Assembly: GCA_944472155.2 (NCBI GenBank)
Contig: OX235273.1
Location: 34,631,204 to 34,695,203, forward strand
DNA from: Trichobilharzia szidati
Taxonomy: Eukaryota > Platyhelminthes > Trematoda > Strigeidida > Schistosomatidae
Direction: 5' to 3'
Length of the DNA: 64,000 bases
Below are positions 1-10,199 of this stretch, piece after piece (position 1 is the stretch's first letter; the number at the start of each line of letters is the position of its first letter). A model generated the notes under the pieces. It had not been told where the DNA came from. It saw only the letters and a program-made list of their open reading frames with translations, and did no database searches. Made by a program: the position numbers and the translations under genes.

Positions 1-112
1 AGGGATTTGATTCCTCTCAATTTTGATCACAGATTTATGTCAATTTGAGAACCACTGAAGACCAGCTGGGAGTACTGAACAGCTGTTTTTGAACCTAACT
101 AGGCGTTCACTC
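1..112 (-). mobile_element. Hammerhead-SINE, 3' part, window-edge copy
   Basis: Partial copy on the minus strand of the hammerhead-bearing SINE family best seen at 19510-19932. The 3' module (reads on plus as tttgatcacag..gagaaccactg) and the decayed ribozyme region (gggagtactgaacagctg) are recognisable. The tRNA-like head is missing. The copy meets the window edge, so its true left end is near position 1 or outside. Confidence 0.6.
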
Positions 113-261
113 GCCTCACTATGGTTACAGTAACACTCTTGCCATGACTATTTGATATTTTACTTTACTATTATTTTATTATTAGCTTATAATTGCTATT
201 ATCATTATTGTTTACTGATAATAACATTCCACTACAGGTTCGATCTCCAGCTGACATCATA

Positions 262-655
262 TAGAGAACTACCGCTTGATAGTTAATTCGATGCTCACTA
301 GTGACTAGCTATAAACAGTGAGAAGTCATAACCAGTAGGGGACACCTAGTCCAATAAAAAAAGAGTTATTGGCCTATGACACTGGTTGGTGGTTAAGTAT
401 CGCGAATTCTCAGAAGCCAGGATGAATAAGCCATTCAGTCTGGCACCAGTGTCTGAAGGTTGTAGGAGGTCCCTTTGTAGCCGGAAGGTTATGGGTTCAA
501 ACCCTAGTGAGTGCGTACTGATGAAGAGTCTGTAACTGAGAGAAATCAGCTATCCAGTACTCCTTAGTTTTCAGTGTCTCTCTAACTGACATCATTCCGT
601 GATCAATCTCGAAGCAGATCAAATCCCTACAAACCAACTCTTAAAAATCTTGCTA
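262..655 (+). mobile_element. Hammerhead-SINE
   Basis: About 390 bp. The order is: a 5' segment ending in a disrupted 'cagtaggg' block, a tRNA-like Pol III region with B box GGTTCAAACCC near 493-503, a hammerhead region at 515-560, then the conserved tail (tctaactgacatc..atccctacaaaccaac). No protein is encoded, so mobilisation must rely on a LINE or PLE partner. The 5' third is rearranged compared with other copies in the window. Confidence 0.8.
515..560 (+). ncRNA. Hammerhead ribozyme remnant (SINE-borne)
   Basis: Stem I strands GTACTG (515-520) and CAGTAC (555-560) are perfectly complementary. The core reads ATGAAGA instead of CUGANGA (C3 to A). The GAAA box is present at 542-545, but helix II (GTC..GAG) is weak. 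C3 is a catalytic-core base in hammerheads, so this copy is probably inactive. Confidence 0.65.
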
Positions 656-898
656 CTTCTTTGTATCGGCTAAATACCCTTCATACATGATTACACCTAC
701 ACTTTGGTCTCATCTAAGCTTCTGATTTGGTAAGAGTAATGTGTCACTAAATTCTTGCGCATTATTCATCTATACTGTGATGTAACATTATATCATGTAT
801 GTAGAATATTCAGGTGAAAAATTATGCCTTAATTTATGTATTTAATGTACTTCGGTTAGTTTTAAACTGAAATGGAGGAAAATTGCTTCCAACAGAAT
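656..898. other. Unannotated AT-rich spacer
   Basis: No ORF, repeat or RNA signature recognised. It ends at the left target duplication of the next RTE insertion. Confidence 0.5.
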
Positions 899-910
899 AA
901 GTAGCGATAT
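899..910. repeat. Target-site duplication, left
   Basis: aagtagcgatat, identical to 1852-1863 on the other side of the minus-strand RTE copy. Confidence 0.85.
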
Positions 911-1851
911 TATTATTTCCTTTAATTCCTAGAGGAACATAAGGCTTCAGCCACACGCCTCTATTTGCGTTCGGTTCTTTGCTAAAGTTTTCACCTGGCT
1001 CCAATTCTGCTCACATGCTTTCATCTCCTCTTCACATGACCTCCTCCTCCATGTCACCCTTGGACGATGAACTCGCTACTTCCCATTTGGGTTCCACTCA
1101 AGGGCTTGTCTAGTGATGTCACTTCATGATTTCCTGAGAGTATCGCCAATCCATCTCCATTTCTTCCTGCCTATTTGCTGCACAATCGGTTCCTCGTTGG
1201 TTTGCTCCCAGAGATCCCTGTTGCTGATCTTTTCTGGCCATCTGATCTTGAGCGAAGACAACTGTTAATGAAGGTCTGTAGTTTGCTTGAGGTGCTCTTC
1301 ATGACACATCAAATCTCTGATCCGTATAGTAGCACTGACTTCACATTGGAGTTGAAAATCCGGATCTTATTTTTGCTGCTGAGTGCTGTTGACCTCCACA
1401 CAGACTTGAGAGTAGTGAAAGCTTATCTTGCTTTCCCTATCCTTGCTTTGATATCCTCGTCAGTTCCACTTGTGGCTGAAAAGAAGCTTTCCCGGTCGGT
1501 AGTTGAAGGAGGTTGTTTCTTTCAGGTTCCTCCCATTTATGCTGATTGTTTTCTGTTGTTGCTGTTGCTGTTGCTGCTGCCTAGGAATCTCCATCATCTC
1601 TGTTTTCTCTATGTTCACCTGAAGTCCTTCCAATCTATGATTCTTCTTCTGCCAACTTGTTGCTTTTCGCTTGCATATCTTCCAGTTTGTGGGAAACCAG
1701 ACATATATCGTCGACGAAGTCTAAATCCTCCAAGTTTTTCGTGAGGGTTCATTTAAATGCCTGTTTCGCCGCCGCCTACTGTCTGTCGCATTACCAGTCT
1801 GCCGCAATCTGGAAATTCATTGGCGATAGTAGGCAGCCTTGTCTTACTCCC
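911..1851 (-). mobile_element. RTE-type LINE, 5'-truncated copy
   Basis: Minus-strand insertion of an RTE retrotransposon covering the end of the RT domain, the C-terminal region and the 3' UTR. The (TAA)-rich 3' end lies at 911 and the truncated 5' end at 1851, at the YxxLLSPMIF region of the RT. The same sequence occurs on the plus strand at 12877-13884, and the antisense translations of the two are nearly identical. Flanked by a 12-bp direct repeat aagtagcgatat (899-910 and 1852-1863), which proves the insertion boundaries. The 189-codon plus-strand ORF at 1175-1744 is an antisense shadow. Coding frame is broken. Confidence 0.9.
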
Positions 1852-1863
1852 AAGTAGCGATAT
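1852..1863. repeat. Target-site duplication, right
   Basis: Second copy of the 12-bp duplication at 899-910. It abuts the truncated 5' end of the RTE copy. Confidence 0.85.
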
Positions 1864-1914
1864 ATTGAAAAGCATTTCCAATATTCAACTGTAGAATTTC
1901 ATCGACACTCGTCT

Positions 1915-2215
1915 CGTCTGCTGAATACTGAAGACCAAATGACCTGCCCGAGAGAACAAGCAACATACAGCTCAGGTACAATAAATATGAAGGAATAAAT
2001 GGAGATTGATCGGACTAAACTAAGGAGACCGTTGTGTTGAACCATGTTTCAGGTAGGCCCTTGAGCAGGACCCACATGAGAGACAACGATATGAGTGTGG
2101 GTTCAAAGGACAGGGGCAGCTGGAAAAAAAATTTCAGAGAACAGAGGGAACTAGAGATATGTTGCTGATACCCTATATTCCACTCGGAACCCAAGGAAAC
2201 AAAATTACCAGTAAC
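1915..2215 (+). mobile_element. RTE-type LINE, 3' terminal remnant
   Basis: Degenerate plus-strand RTE tail. 'actgaagaccaaatgacc' corresponds to the conserved ILKIRWP region. The terminal block 'ccctatattccactcggaacccaagg' matches the 3' UTR of the full-length copy at 6138-6173. No frame is open. Confidence 0.65.
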
Positions 2216-2957
2216 ATAAAGTACTCAATGGAACTACCATGGAATAAGAATGCTTATTCATAAACATATCTGCTTTGCGACATGTTACATAAGGAGGTAC
2301 AGTTTGCTGTAACGATCTTGCATTATCCGAACACCTGTTGATTAAATAAAATAACTGGAAATTCACATCAAAATTTTCATTTAAGTAAATAGCATTACTT
2401 AAAATAAACTAAAAAATATTAATAATTAATATTTGTCTGGTGAAGTGTCTTAATTTAAAAAATCAATAGAGCAACTGTGAATATGAGTATTAACACAATT
2501 TTAATTTTACAGTCTATTCTCACGCAACATAAATGACAGTCTCTACTGAGTAAAAGTATTGATTTCCACAAAATTCTCCCCATCTTTCTTATTTGCTTTT
2601 GAGGAATTGTAGAGTTTATTGATTTGATTTATATCTAAGCCTGATTCAACCGTCATCTTCTAATATGGCGTGACTGTATCATTTGAGATACCTTGAAGAT
2701 CGTCTCAAAGTCTTTCCTTTATGTATCTAAACGACAGCAGTTCTTGCACTAAACCTACACGATTTATCACTTATACTGAATATGAAGAGAATTTTAAGGA
2801 TATCTAATAGACTGGATCTCTGGCAGACAAGGTTTTGTGACGGTCTGTGCCCTCGAGTAGCTAGTTCTTCAGGTTTTTATTCAAATATACCCTTTCTATT
2901 GATAAAAAATGTAGTGCCAAACGATATTTAACTCCTATGCTCGCCACCTCGCCTAGA
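2216..2957. other. Unannotated AT-rich spacer
   Basis: No coding potential or repeat family recognised. Confidence 0.4.
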
Positions 2958-3017
2958 TTACTAGGTCACTAGTATTCTAGCCGGTCCCAAGCCCGGATCA
3001 AGAGGAAGGGTTGGGGC

Positions 3018-5375
3018 GTGGTGCTAGCAACTCCATCCCCAAAACTTAACCAAATTGCTACTAAAACTTCAACGCACAAATATATTCAAAATTCTAAAAA
3101 TACAAACAATAACCTTACTTTTCGCTCGAATCGGGGAAGTGAAATGACGCAGGCTGGTGAAAGCCTTCGGGAAGCCAGTCAGCCGATGTGCCTTCTTTCG
3201 ATGAAAGCAAAAACAAGGATGGGGACGTGGAATATTCGTACAATGTACGAAACTGGAAAGGCTGCTCAGGTAGCCGCAGGAATGAGGAGTTATAAAATGG
3301 AAGTGTTGGGAATCTGCGAGAGCAGATGGAACGGATGTGGAAGGCGCCAACTACCAACTGGAGAGACAATAATCTACTCCGGTCACCCAGAGGACAATCA
3401 CGAGCACACCGAGGGAGTAGCCATCATGATGTCACCAACAGCGGCTAAAGCTCTCATGCAGTGGGAACCAATCTCCTCCAGGATAATGACAGCCAGGTTC
3501 AACTCAAAAGGAAAAAAGGTTACAATCATTCAATGCTACGCGCCTACAAACGTCTCAGAAAAAGAGAAGAAAGAGGAATTCTACAGTCAAGTACAAACAG
3601 TAATGGACAACGTCCCAAAGAGCGATATCAAAATCCTGATGGGTGACATGAATTCGAAACTGGGAGGAGACAATACAGGAAGAGAACTCACCATGGGTCG
3701 TGAGGTCCTCGGTGAAATGAACGAAAATGGCGAACTCTTCTCAGACTTCTGCGCCTTCAATGATTTGGTGATTGGTGGCAGTGTGTTCAAACACAGCGAT
3801 ATACACAAGGCAACATGGATTTCACCAGATGGACACACCAAAAACCAGATAGACTTCATTTCAATCTCAAGGAAGTGGAGACGGAGCCTACTGGACACAA
3901 GATGGAGGAGAGGAGCAGATGTGGGTTCAGACCACTATCTAGTACAAGGGACTTTCAAGGTGAAGCTGAAAGCCTCGAGGATACCTGGGGATAGGCCACA
4001 ATGCAAGTTCAACACGCAAAAACTGAAGGACACAATCACACTGGATATTTTCACTGCAACTGTCAGAGCAAAGCAGGAAACACTACGTGGCACCACTGAG
4101 GAATCATCCGTGGAAGACCATTGGAACTCTCTGAAGGTAATTTTCGACGAAACGTGTTCAACGGTTTTAGGAAGAAAGAAGCAACAAGACAAGGAATGGC
4201 TCTCAACGGACACTTGGAAGCTAATAGAGGAGAGGAGAATGGTGAAAGAGAAAATGATTCAGTGCCTAGATGGACAAGAGAAAGAGACGCTGAACTCAAC
4301 TTACACAGCACTGGACAAAGAAGTGAAGAAGAGTGCCAGGAAGGACAAAAGACAATTCTACGGCAACCTGGCTACTGAAGCTGAGAAGGCAGCAGGCAAA
4401 AAGGACCTAAGGACACTATATCAGATAACCAAGTCTCTATCCGGGAAGAGATCAACACGAGTGAAACCTATAAGAGACAGCCAAGGGAACCCAATTACCA
4501 AAGAAGAAAGACAGATTAAACAATGGGCGGAACACTTCAAAGGACTCTTGAACAGACCACCACCTGCAACCCGTCCAGAAATATCGACAACAGCACGTAC
4601 ACAACTGCAAGTTAACACCAATCCTCCAACGAAAACTGAAGTCATTAATGCAATCAAGCTTCTGAAAGCTGGAAAAGCAGCTGGACCAGATGGAATACCC
4701 CCGGAAGCACTGAAAGCGGACCCAGGAACGACAGCAGATATGCTGACTCCATTATTGCAAAAGATCTGGAAAGAGGGAAAGGTGCCTACTGACTGGAGGA
4801 AAGGTTACCTCGTGAAACTACCACAAAAGGGCGACTTAGAACTCTGCAAGAACTGGCGAGGAATCATGCTCCTGTCCACACCAAGCAAAATCCTGAGTTG
4901 CATCATCCTGGAGAGAATCAAGGACGCACTGGACACAGAACTCCGACCAGAACAAGCTGGATTCAGGAAAGGCAAATCATGTTCTGACCAAATTGCTACT
5001 CTACGCATCATCACTGAACAAAGCATGGAATGGCAATCAAATCTCTACCTCAACTTTATAGACTTCGAGAAGGCCTTCGACAGCGTTGACCGCGAAGTAA
5101 TTTGGAAACTACTCGAGTACTACGGCGTACCCCAAATATTCATCAACCTTATTCAACAACAGTACGACAACGGCACATGTCAAGTGATCCACAACGGAAA
5201 ACTCAGCGAGGCGTTTGGAGTAAACACAGGAGTCAGACAAGGGTGCTTATTGTCACCAATGATATTCCTAATTGTGATGGACTGGATTATGCGTCAGACA
5301 GTAGGGAACGAGAAGACAGGGATATCCTGGACGGACGTGAAGAACCTAGAAGACCTGGATTTCGCCCTTGGATGA
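3018..5375 (+). pseudogene. RTE ORF: APE endonuclease + reverse transcriptase, frameshifted
   Basis: 785 codons encode the element's nickase and RT, which carry out target-primed reverse transcription in the nucleus. APE endonuclease covers about residues 66-310, with WNIR (71-74), ESRW (101-104), YAPT (174-177), GDMN (209-212), IDF (278-280) and SDH (304-306). RT motifs are GPDGIP (556-561), QAGFRKGKS (646-654), FIDFEKAFDSVDR (680-692) and GVRQGCLLSP (738-747). The frame ends at residues 779-785 (DLDFALG), exactly where DLDFADD is expected. An apparent 4-base insertion (cttg) separates FA from the two aspartates, which continue in another frame at about 5369. Alternative starts are Met43, Met57, Met62 and Met68; the last is just before the APE domain. 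RTE ORFs are usually about 1000 residues, so the last quarter is lost to the shift. Confidence 0.9.
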
Positions 5376-6038
5376 TTTCTGTTTGATGTCACACAAAATC
5401 GAAGACTTACAAGCGAAAACCAACAAACTGGTCGAAGAAGCAGCCAGAGAAGACAGGACTCCAGGTGAACATAGACAAGACGGAGGTTATGAAAATAACC
5501 AACCAACAACAGCAGCAACATCCAGCGCCAATCACCATCAACGGGAGGGATTCAAAAGAGGTTACTTCATTCACTTATCTAGGGAGCATTGTCTCAAATA
5601 CAGGCAGGTGGAATGGACGAGGATGTCAAATCAAGAATCGGTAAGGCGAGAAACACATTCATCAACCTGAAACCAATCTGGAAATCTTCGTCACTCAGCA
5701 TCAACAACAAAATTCGGATTTTCAATACAAACGTCAAGTCAGTTCTTCTATACGGATAAGAAACCTGGCGGGTCACAAAGAATATTTTCAACAGCCTGTT
5801 GCAGACGTTTATCAATAACTGTCTTCGTTCTATACTGAAGATCAGATGGCCGGAAAGAATCACCAACAAGAAACTATGGGGACAAACGAAACAAGAACCA
5901 ATCGCTCAACAAATATTCAGGAGAAAGTGGAGATGGATTGGACACTCGCTGAGGAGGCCGCTGCGTGACATCGCGCATCAGGCCTTTGAGTGGAACCTGA
6001 AAGGGAAGCGGCGAGTTGGACGTCCAAGGGCGATATAG
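5369..6038 (+). pseudogene. RTE ORF, C-terminal continuation in other frames
   Basis: The RT and C-terminal region continue after the frame break: DDFCLMSHKIEDLQAKTNKL, then a second apparent 4-base insertion (gaag) near 5453, then KTGLQVN.., YLGSIVS near 5577-5600, and SILKIRWPERITNKKLW with RRKWRWIGHSLRR and GKRRVGRPR up to 6038. The final open stretch is 5799-6038. Several more frame changes are visible, so the whole tail is non-functional. Confidence 0.8.
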
Positions 6039-6189
6039 AGGAGATCGTGTGAAGAAGATTTGAAACAGTATGGACTAACATGGATGCAGGTGAAGAGAAC
6101 AGCAGAAGACAGAAGCAAGTAAAGACGTGCAGTTGAAGCCCTATGTTCCACTAGGAACCCAAGGGAACAATAATAATAATAACGTCAAT

Positions 6190-6690
6190 TATTATTTACA
6201 AAAAGTTATAACAGATTATTTTAGACGTCAAGTGTTTGCAAAAGAAAAGCCTAACCTAGTCATAATGCCACAGGAAATCTTCACCAACATACCTGAAATT
6301 GAAAAAAAGTGAAATTATGATGATATAAGGACAATGTACATCCTAAGCACAATTCCTTACGATAATTGGTTAATCACGCACCACTGAATAGGCTTATTTA
6401 CCCACTTAAAGCTTATTTATTGCTTACACATAAGTGAAGTAAGCGGGCGGAAAACGCAGTTATTATTTCTCATAACACGTGGCAAATGATTTATACACAG
6501 GAAGAGAAAATTATGCAGAAAGAGTTGTCTTCAAATTCATCCTATTCCTATTCACTTGAAGAGTTATTCATTATCTGAACTAGGAGAGAATAAGTTTTAC
6601 ATGAGAAAAAGACGATCTGAAAGAGATCCCGTTTTCATTCTGAATATAAGTTTGTAACTAGATAGTGTTTATTTATCTTACTATATGTAT
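6190..6690. other. Unannotated spacer
   Basis: AT-rich sequence after the RTE tail. A small ORF at 6127-6312 reads out of the RTE 3' UTR and has no family resemblance. Nothing else recognised. Confidence 0.4.
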
Positions 6691-6694
6691 ATCT

Positions 6695-7005
6695 GCTTTG
6701 ATTTGTTTCTGGATTTCATCATAAACTGATATCGGTTAGAGGACCATTGAAAAACCTGGGAGTACTGGACAGCAAGCTGTTTCGTCCTAGTCTCGAACTC
6801 TTCATCAGTACTCACCCACTGAGGTCCGAACCTACAACCTTCTGGTTACAAAGCAAGCTCGTAGACCATTAAGCCACTGGGACCCGATCCATTGGCTCAT
6901 GAATTCCAACTTCTGTCAATTCACGGTATGCTGCTACCACTAGCGAATGTCATCGGCGAGTATTTGTCCTCACAGTCAACCTGCTGCACCCCACTGCTTT
7001 TCTTA
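6695..7005 (-). mobile_element. Hammerhead-SINE
   Basis: Minus-strand copy with tail near 6700, ribozyme region 6762-6811, B and A boxes around 6825-6880 (read on plus as gaggtccgaacct and cattaagccactgggac), and a 5' portion ending near 'cctgctgcacccc'. Confidence 0.8.
6762..6811 (-). ncRNA. Hammerhead ribozyme remnant (SINE-borne)
   Basis: On the minus strand: GTACTG (6806-6811), core ATGAAGA (6799-6805), a helix II hairpin with GTTC..GGAC, GAAA (6780-6783), then a GTC cleavage triplet and CAGTAC (6762-6767). Stem I is perfect. The only clear core defect is C3 to A. Confidence 0.7.
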
Positions 7006-7502
7006 CGTGTGATTTGTGAAGTAATTATAGCATCCCTCATTCTGATACTTCATTGTTGACACAGGTATCCAAGATCTGCTTTTATTCTGTATAAGATTCG
7101 TCAGTCAGATTGACCTACATTATTTACAATGTGGTATTAACCCAGACCTTAGCGACTATGTGTTTGAAGGCTAAGCTTGCATTGTGTTATTTTTTGAAAA
7201 GTTTCTTGTGATAAAACAGGTCGATCAGTTTAGTCCTGAAATGGAAATGGGAGGTATCACTTATCAGCGAATAACTCGTATTTTATCTAAATTATCCTCA
7301 AGTACTGCAAGAATAAGTGGCACACGTTGGGATATCAGAACCAACCAGAATCGGAAAGGCCAGATAGAAATTCATTAGTCTGAAATCAGTATGGAAGTCT
7401 ACTGGACTCAACATAAAGAACAAGATTCGGATTATCAACATAAAAGTCAGTGATACTGTGTAGGTCAAAGACTTGCAGCGTCACCACAAAAATTTCGAAC
7501 AG

Positions 7503-7517
7503 GTTACTGTGGACTTT
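7503..7517. repeat. Target-site duplication, left
   Basis: gttactgtggacttt. Matches 7733-7747 (gttactgtggatttt) with one mismatch across the 215-bp insertion. Confidence 0.7.
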
Positions 7518-7732
7518 GATATAAGTATAAAACTTGGGCACTGTGGTGGAGTATAACTCCATTATAGGTAAGATTTTATTTTGATAAATCACTCATGTAT
7601 ATAAATGAAGTAAAAAGTTATGTTAATGACTTGATATGATGATGAGCAATAGTTTGTGCTCGAAACGTCATCAGTTAATATTACTGTATAACACTGTGTG
7701 ACTGATCAAAATAAAATCTTATCTTTAATGGA
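7518..7732 (+). mobile_element. PLE-derived short insertion with ribozyme-like hairpin
   Basis: 215 bp inserted into the RTE remnant. The left end (7518-7556) is antisense to the PLE terminal block seen on plus at 36268-36295 (ccacagtgcccaagttt). The centre carries 'gatgatgagca..tgctcgaaacgtcatcag' at about 7637-7678, as in the 3' UTR of the PLE at 36.2 kb. Two near-complementary 30-base arms (about 7551-7583 and 7706-7736) face each other. It resembles a solo PLE terminal repeat (pLTR-like) rather than a coding copy. Confidence 0.65.
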
Positions 7733-8211
7733 GTTACTGTGGATTTTCTTTAACAGCTGCCTTCCTTTTGTATTGAAGATCAGATGGCTAGCCGGAAGAG
7801 ATAAGCAACGAGGAACTCTAGAAGAAAAATAAAGTAGGAACTTCTAACCCAAAAAATATGCTGGAGAAATGGAGACGGGTTGGACACACTTAGGAGACTG
7901 TTGAGTTACATCAGGCTCCAAGTCATAGCTCAAGTTGAATCCGAATGGGAAATGTCGAGTTGGGTGTGGGTCCAGGTGTTACATGGAGGAGACAGTGCGA
8001 TGGCAAGATGAGAGCTGATGGGAATCGTGGAGCCAGGTAAAGAGGACTGAGGAGAATTGAATGAAGCCGAGATGCTTTGCCGAAGCACTATATTCCACTC
8101 AAATCCAAGAGACTAATAATAAGTATAAGATGAAATCACCATGAAATCAGAATAAAAATCTGTTAGCGAAAGGTGTTCCCTTAACGATAGGTCAAAAAAA
8201 CAAATTACAAC

Positions 8212-8630
8212 TTATGATGCCTTCCAGAATGGGGAATAGGAAACAGTCAAAATATTACATTTACTAATAACTACATAAAACCTGAGGGAATAATACTTAA
8301 AGGAAATGGAGAAACAATTAATGATCAAATTTTTAATAGGAGGGTGAACATTAGTTTGAAGGAGGTGGTGATGAGTTGTCAAAAAATAGTTGTTAATGTT
8401 GGTCAATAAACAAGAGAATCCCATAAGTGTATTGCAGTTGCGTAATAAGATGAATAACTTAATTAGTGAGTTCTGATTAGGATATACACATAAACGAAGG
8501 AAAATATGGAATTATTTAAGAGTTGTGAAGAAGTACAAGAGTTATAAGGTATTAGAAAAGCAGGCTTACAAACATCAAGTCAGTATGAATCAGTACTGTT
8601 GTTACCACGATAGTATAATTGATTGAATGA
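8212..8630. other. Unannotated spacer
   Basis: Nothing recognised between the RTE tail and the next PLE. A 70-codon ORF on the minus strand has no family features. Confidence 0.4.
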
Positions 8631-9440
8631 TTTTTTTGTATTCATAACTCTGATTTCTCCAACTGAATGCCTAAGGCTTCAGTAATACAAAGGAGACGAA
8701 GCCGTATTGCCTTTGGTAGGTTGTTCTTCACTTTGTAGATCACTTTGTAGAAGGCGTTTGTTGAGATGAAATGACCAGTGTTGACAAGATGTTCGATTAT
8801 CGTACTCCGTAAGGGGCCACTACAACCTTTATGCAGCCATGCGGAATAGTGTTCTCGAATCCTCTTGGACGGGATACGCGTCGAACGACCAATGTACCTG
8901 GCTCTACAGCAACAGGTGAACTGATATATGCACATGGAAGTGGTCAGATGCAAGATCTTGTCACTGAGGCCTCTGCAGACCAACGGACGACTGGATAACG
9001 CTACTCTTAGTGTTGCTGAGAAGAATGTTCATCTCAAAAATGCTAAAACTGTTCACTTGAGCATATTGCAGGCTGTCCTTTTTTGAAATCCAAATTCATT
9101 TAAGGTTTCTTTTGTTCCTCTGGACTTTTTGTCTGATATTCTTGTCGATAAATCCTGTTGGGTATCCATTTTGGATGAAAGTTTCTTTCAGAAGATCCTG
9201 TTCTGATTCCAGGGTGTCAGGACTACAGATGCATAGGATCCGAGGGATTTAATCAGATTTCATTTCCGCTCAACAGGTATCCAACTATAGCAACTTGTTA
9301 TTTTACCGTTCCAAGTAGATTTTCTCTAGACTGATCTCCTTAAGGTTCCGTCTGGTCGTCTTGTTAACAACGCATCAAGAAAAACGAGTCTTCTCTGAAC
9401 TATGTGTTTTGTTCTCATTAACGATCTTATAGGGATTAGT
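8630..9440 (-). mobile_element. Penelope-like element remnant (group i)
   Basis: Minus-strand PLE carrying the RT thumb/linker and the GIY-YIG endonuclease. Open stretch 8642-8983 encodes the endonuclease: CIYQFTCCCRARYIGRSTR, then RIREHYSAWL, matching the GIY-YIG fold (Y..YIG..R..EH) typical of PLE C-termini. Upstream (9000-9410, frameshifted) are FLDALLTRRPDGTLRR and the RKSTWNG linker motif found after the YxDD RT motif in related copies. The catalytic RT core is missing (5' truncated). Confidence 0.85.
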
Positions 9441-9449
9441 CGTGAATTA

Positions 9450-9960
9450 AATAGTAAATATGTGCGTTTTCTCCTCTGCTCTATTTAATATGCTTAAAGT
9501 GGAATGCAGCGTTGTCTAAAGACACACTGTTTGTTTGACATGCAGTAATTTACTTATTCTTAAACAAATGACCCGTTGAAAAGACTGATTATCGCCTTTT
9601 AAAGAAACCATTAATTAACACTATGTTTGTGTTCTGTGAATCGTTTAAAACATGTCTGGTCGTGGGGAAAAGGGTTAAGGATTGGGAAAAAGAGAAGCCG
9701 AATGACACTGCTAGGTTCACCATTACAAATGCTTGAGGTGATAAAACCAGTAGTAAATGAATTCATATACTTCAATAGGACTCTTACGCTGAATACCCTA
9801 CAAATATGATTATTTATACTAATTTATTAGGTCAACATGCATACAAACATATGGTTTTTGATGTGCAAATATCCTCAATAAGAATTAACAGCGTAATAAA
9901 GGATAATAATATAATGATAGACAATGTAATCAAAAGGGAAGGTGGATGAAAACCCATGAA
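9450..9960. other. Unannotated spacer
   Basis: No gene or repeat recognised. A 60-codon ORF at 9627-9809 shows no domain. Confidence 0.4.
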
Positions 9961-9984
9961 AGCAAATTAGTATGCTACCAAGTT

Positions 9985-10195
9985 AGATTTAAACTTACTG
10001 GTGTCTCCTTCAAAGAACCAATCACGAGCCCAAATGGCTCAGAGGTGACGTCTCTGAATTCAATACAGGATACTTTGGTACGGATCTCAGAAGCGACATG
10101 ATTTCCTTCAAGATTCCAGATAAGCCTAACTGACATGTGTGGACAAGCAGAAAACATAGGTCTAAGGCTTTCTGCTGATTTTCTTCAAACATCTA
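9985..10195 (+). repeat. Repeat family D (second hammerhead-bearing repeat), degenerate
   Basis: Aligns over its length with 17100-17290: an 'aatcacgag' start, 'ctctgaattca', 'gatctcag', 'cgacatg..cccttca', then a hammerhead-like region at 10123-10168. There stem I GCCTAA pairs with TAAGGC (10163-10168), followed upstream by core CTGACAT and by GAAA (10150-10153). Helix II has decayed. Confidence 0.5.
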
Positions 10196-10199
10196 AAAA

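Larger units (their letters stand above)
2958..6182 (+). mobile_element. RTE-type LINE (SR2-like), near full length
   Basis: A 3.2-kb non-LTR retrotransposon: short 5' UTR, one long ORF with APE endonuclease and RT, C-terminal region, 3' UTR and a (TAA)4 tail at 6169-6182. The 5' end is set at about 2958 because the twin-primed copy at 60460-61281 preserves the same sequence as its transcript end. The 5' UTR resembles the middle of SINE-B. I see no convincing target duplication. The ORF is broken near the RT catalytic centre, so this copy cannot be autonomous now. It resembles schistosome SR2 in family and layout (recognition from knowledge, not a search). Confidence 0.9.
7330..8120 (+). mobile_element. 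RTE-type LINE remnant with nested insertion
   Basis: Degenerate RTE C-terminal region and 3' UTR. 'ctgaaatcagtatggaagtc' corresponds to LKSVWKS, 'tgaagatcagatgg' to LKIRW, and 'catggaggagacag' to the conserved GGD motif. It ends in a (TAA)n tract near 8115. It is split at 7518-7732 by a PLE-derived insertion. Stop codons in all frames. Confidence 0.75.

Noticed and set aside
480..505. tRNA-like A and B boxes as true tRNA genes
   Set aside because: No cloverleaf or acceptor stem can be formed. The boxes belong to repeated SINE heads that recur at 12.3, 15.5, 20.2 and 32.6 kb.
1175..1744. 189-codon plus-strand ORF, leucine-rich
   Set aside because: It is antisense to a minus-strand RTE insertion bounded by a target duplication. 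The same antisense peptide appears at 13101-13427.
2940..6195. Target duplication around the full-length RTE
   Set aside because: I compared sequence before 2958 with sequence after the (TAA)n tail and found no convincing match.
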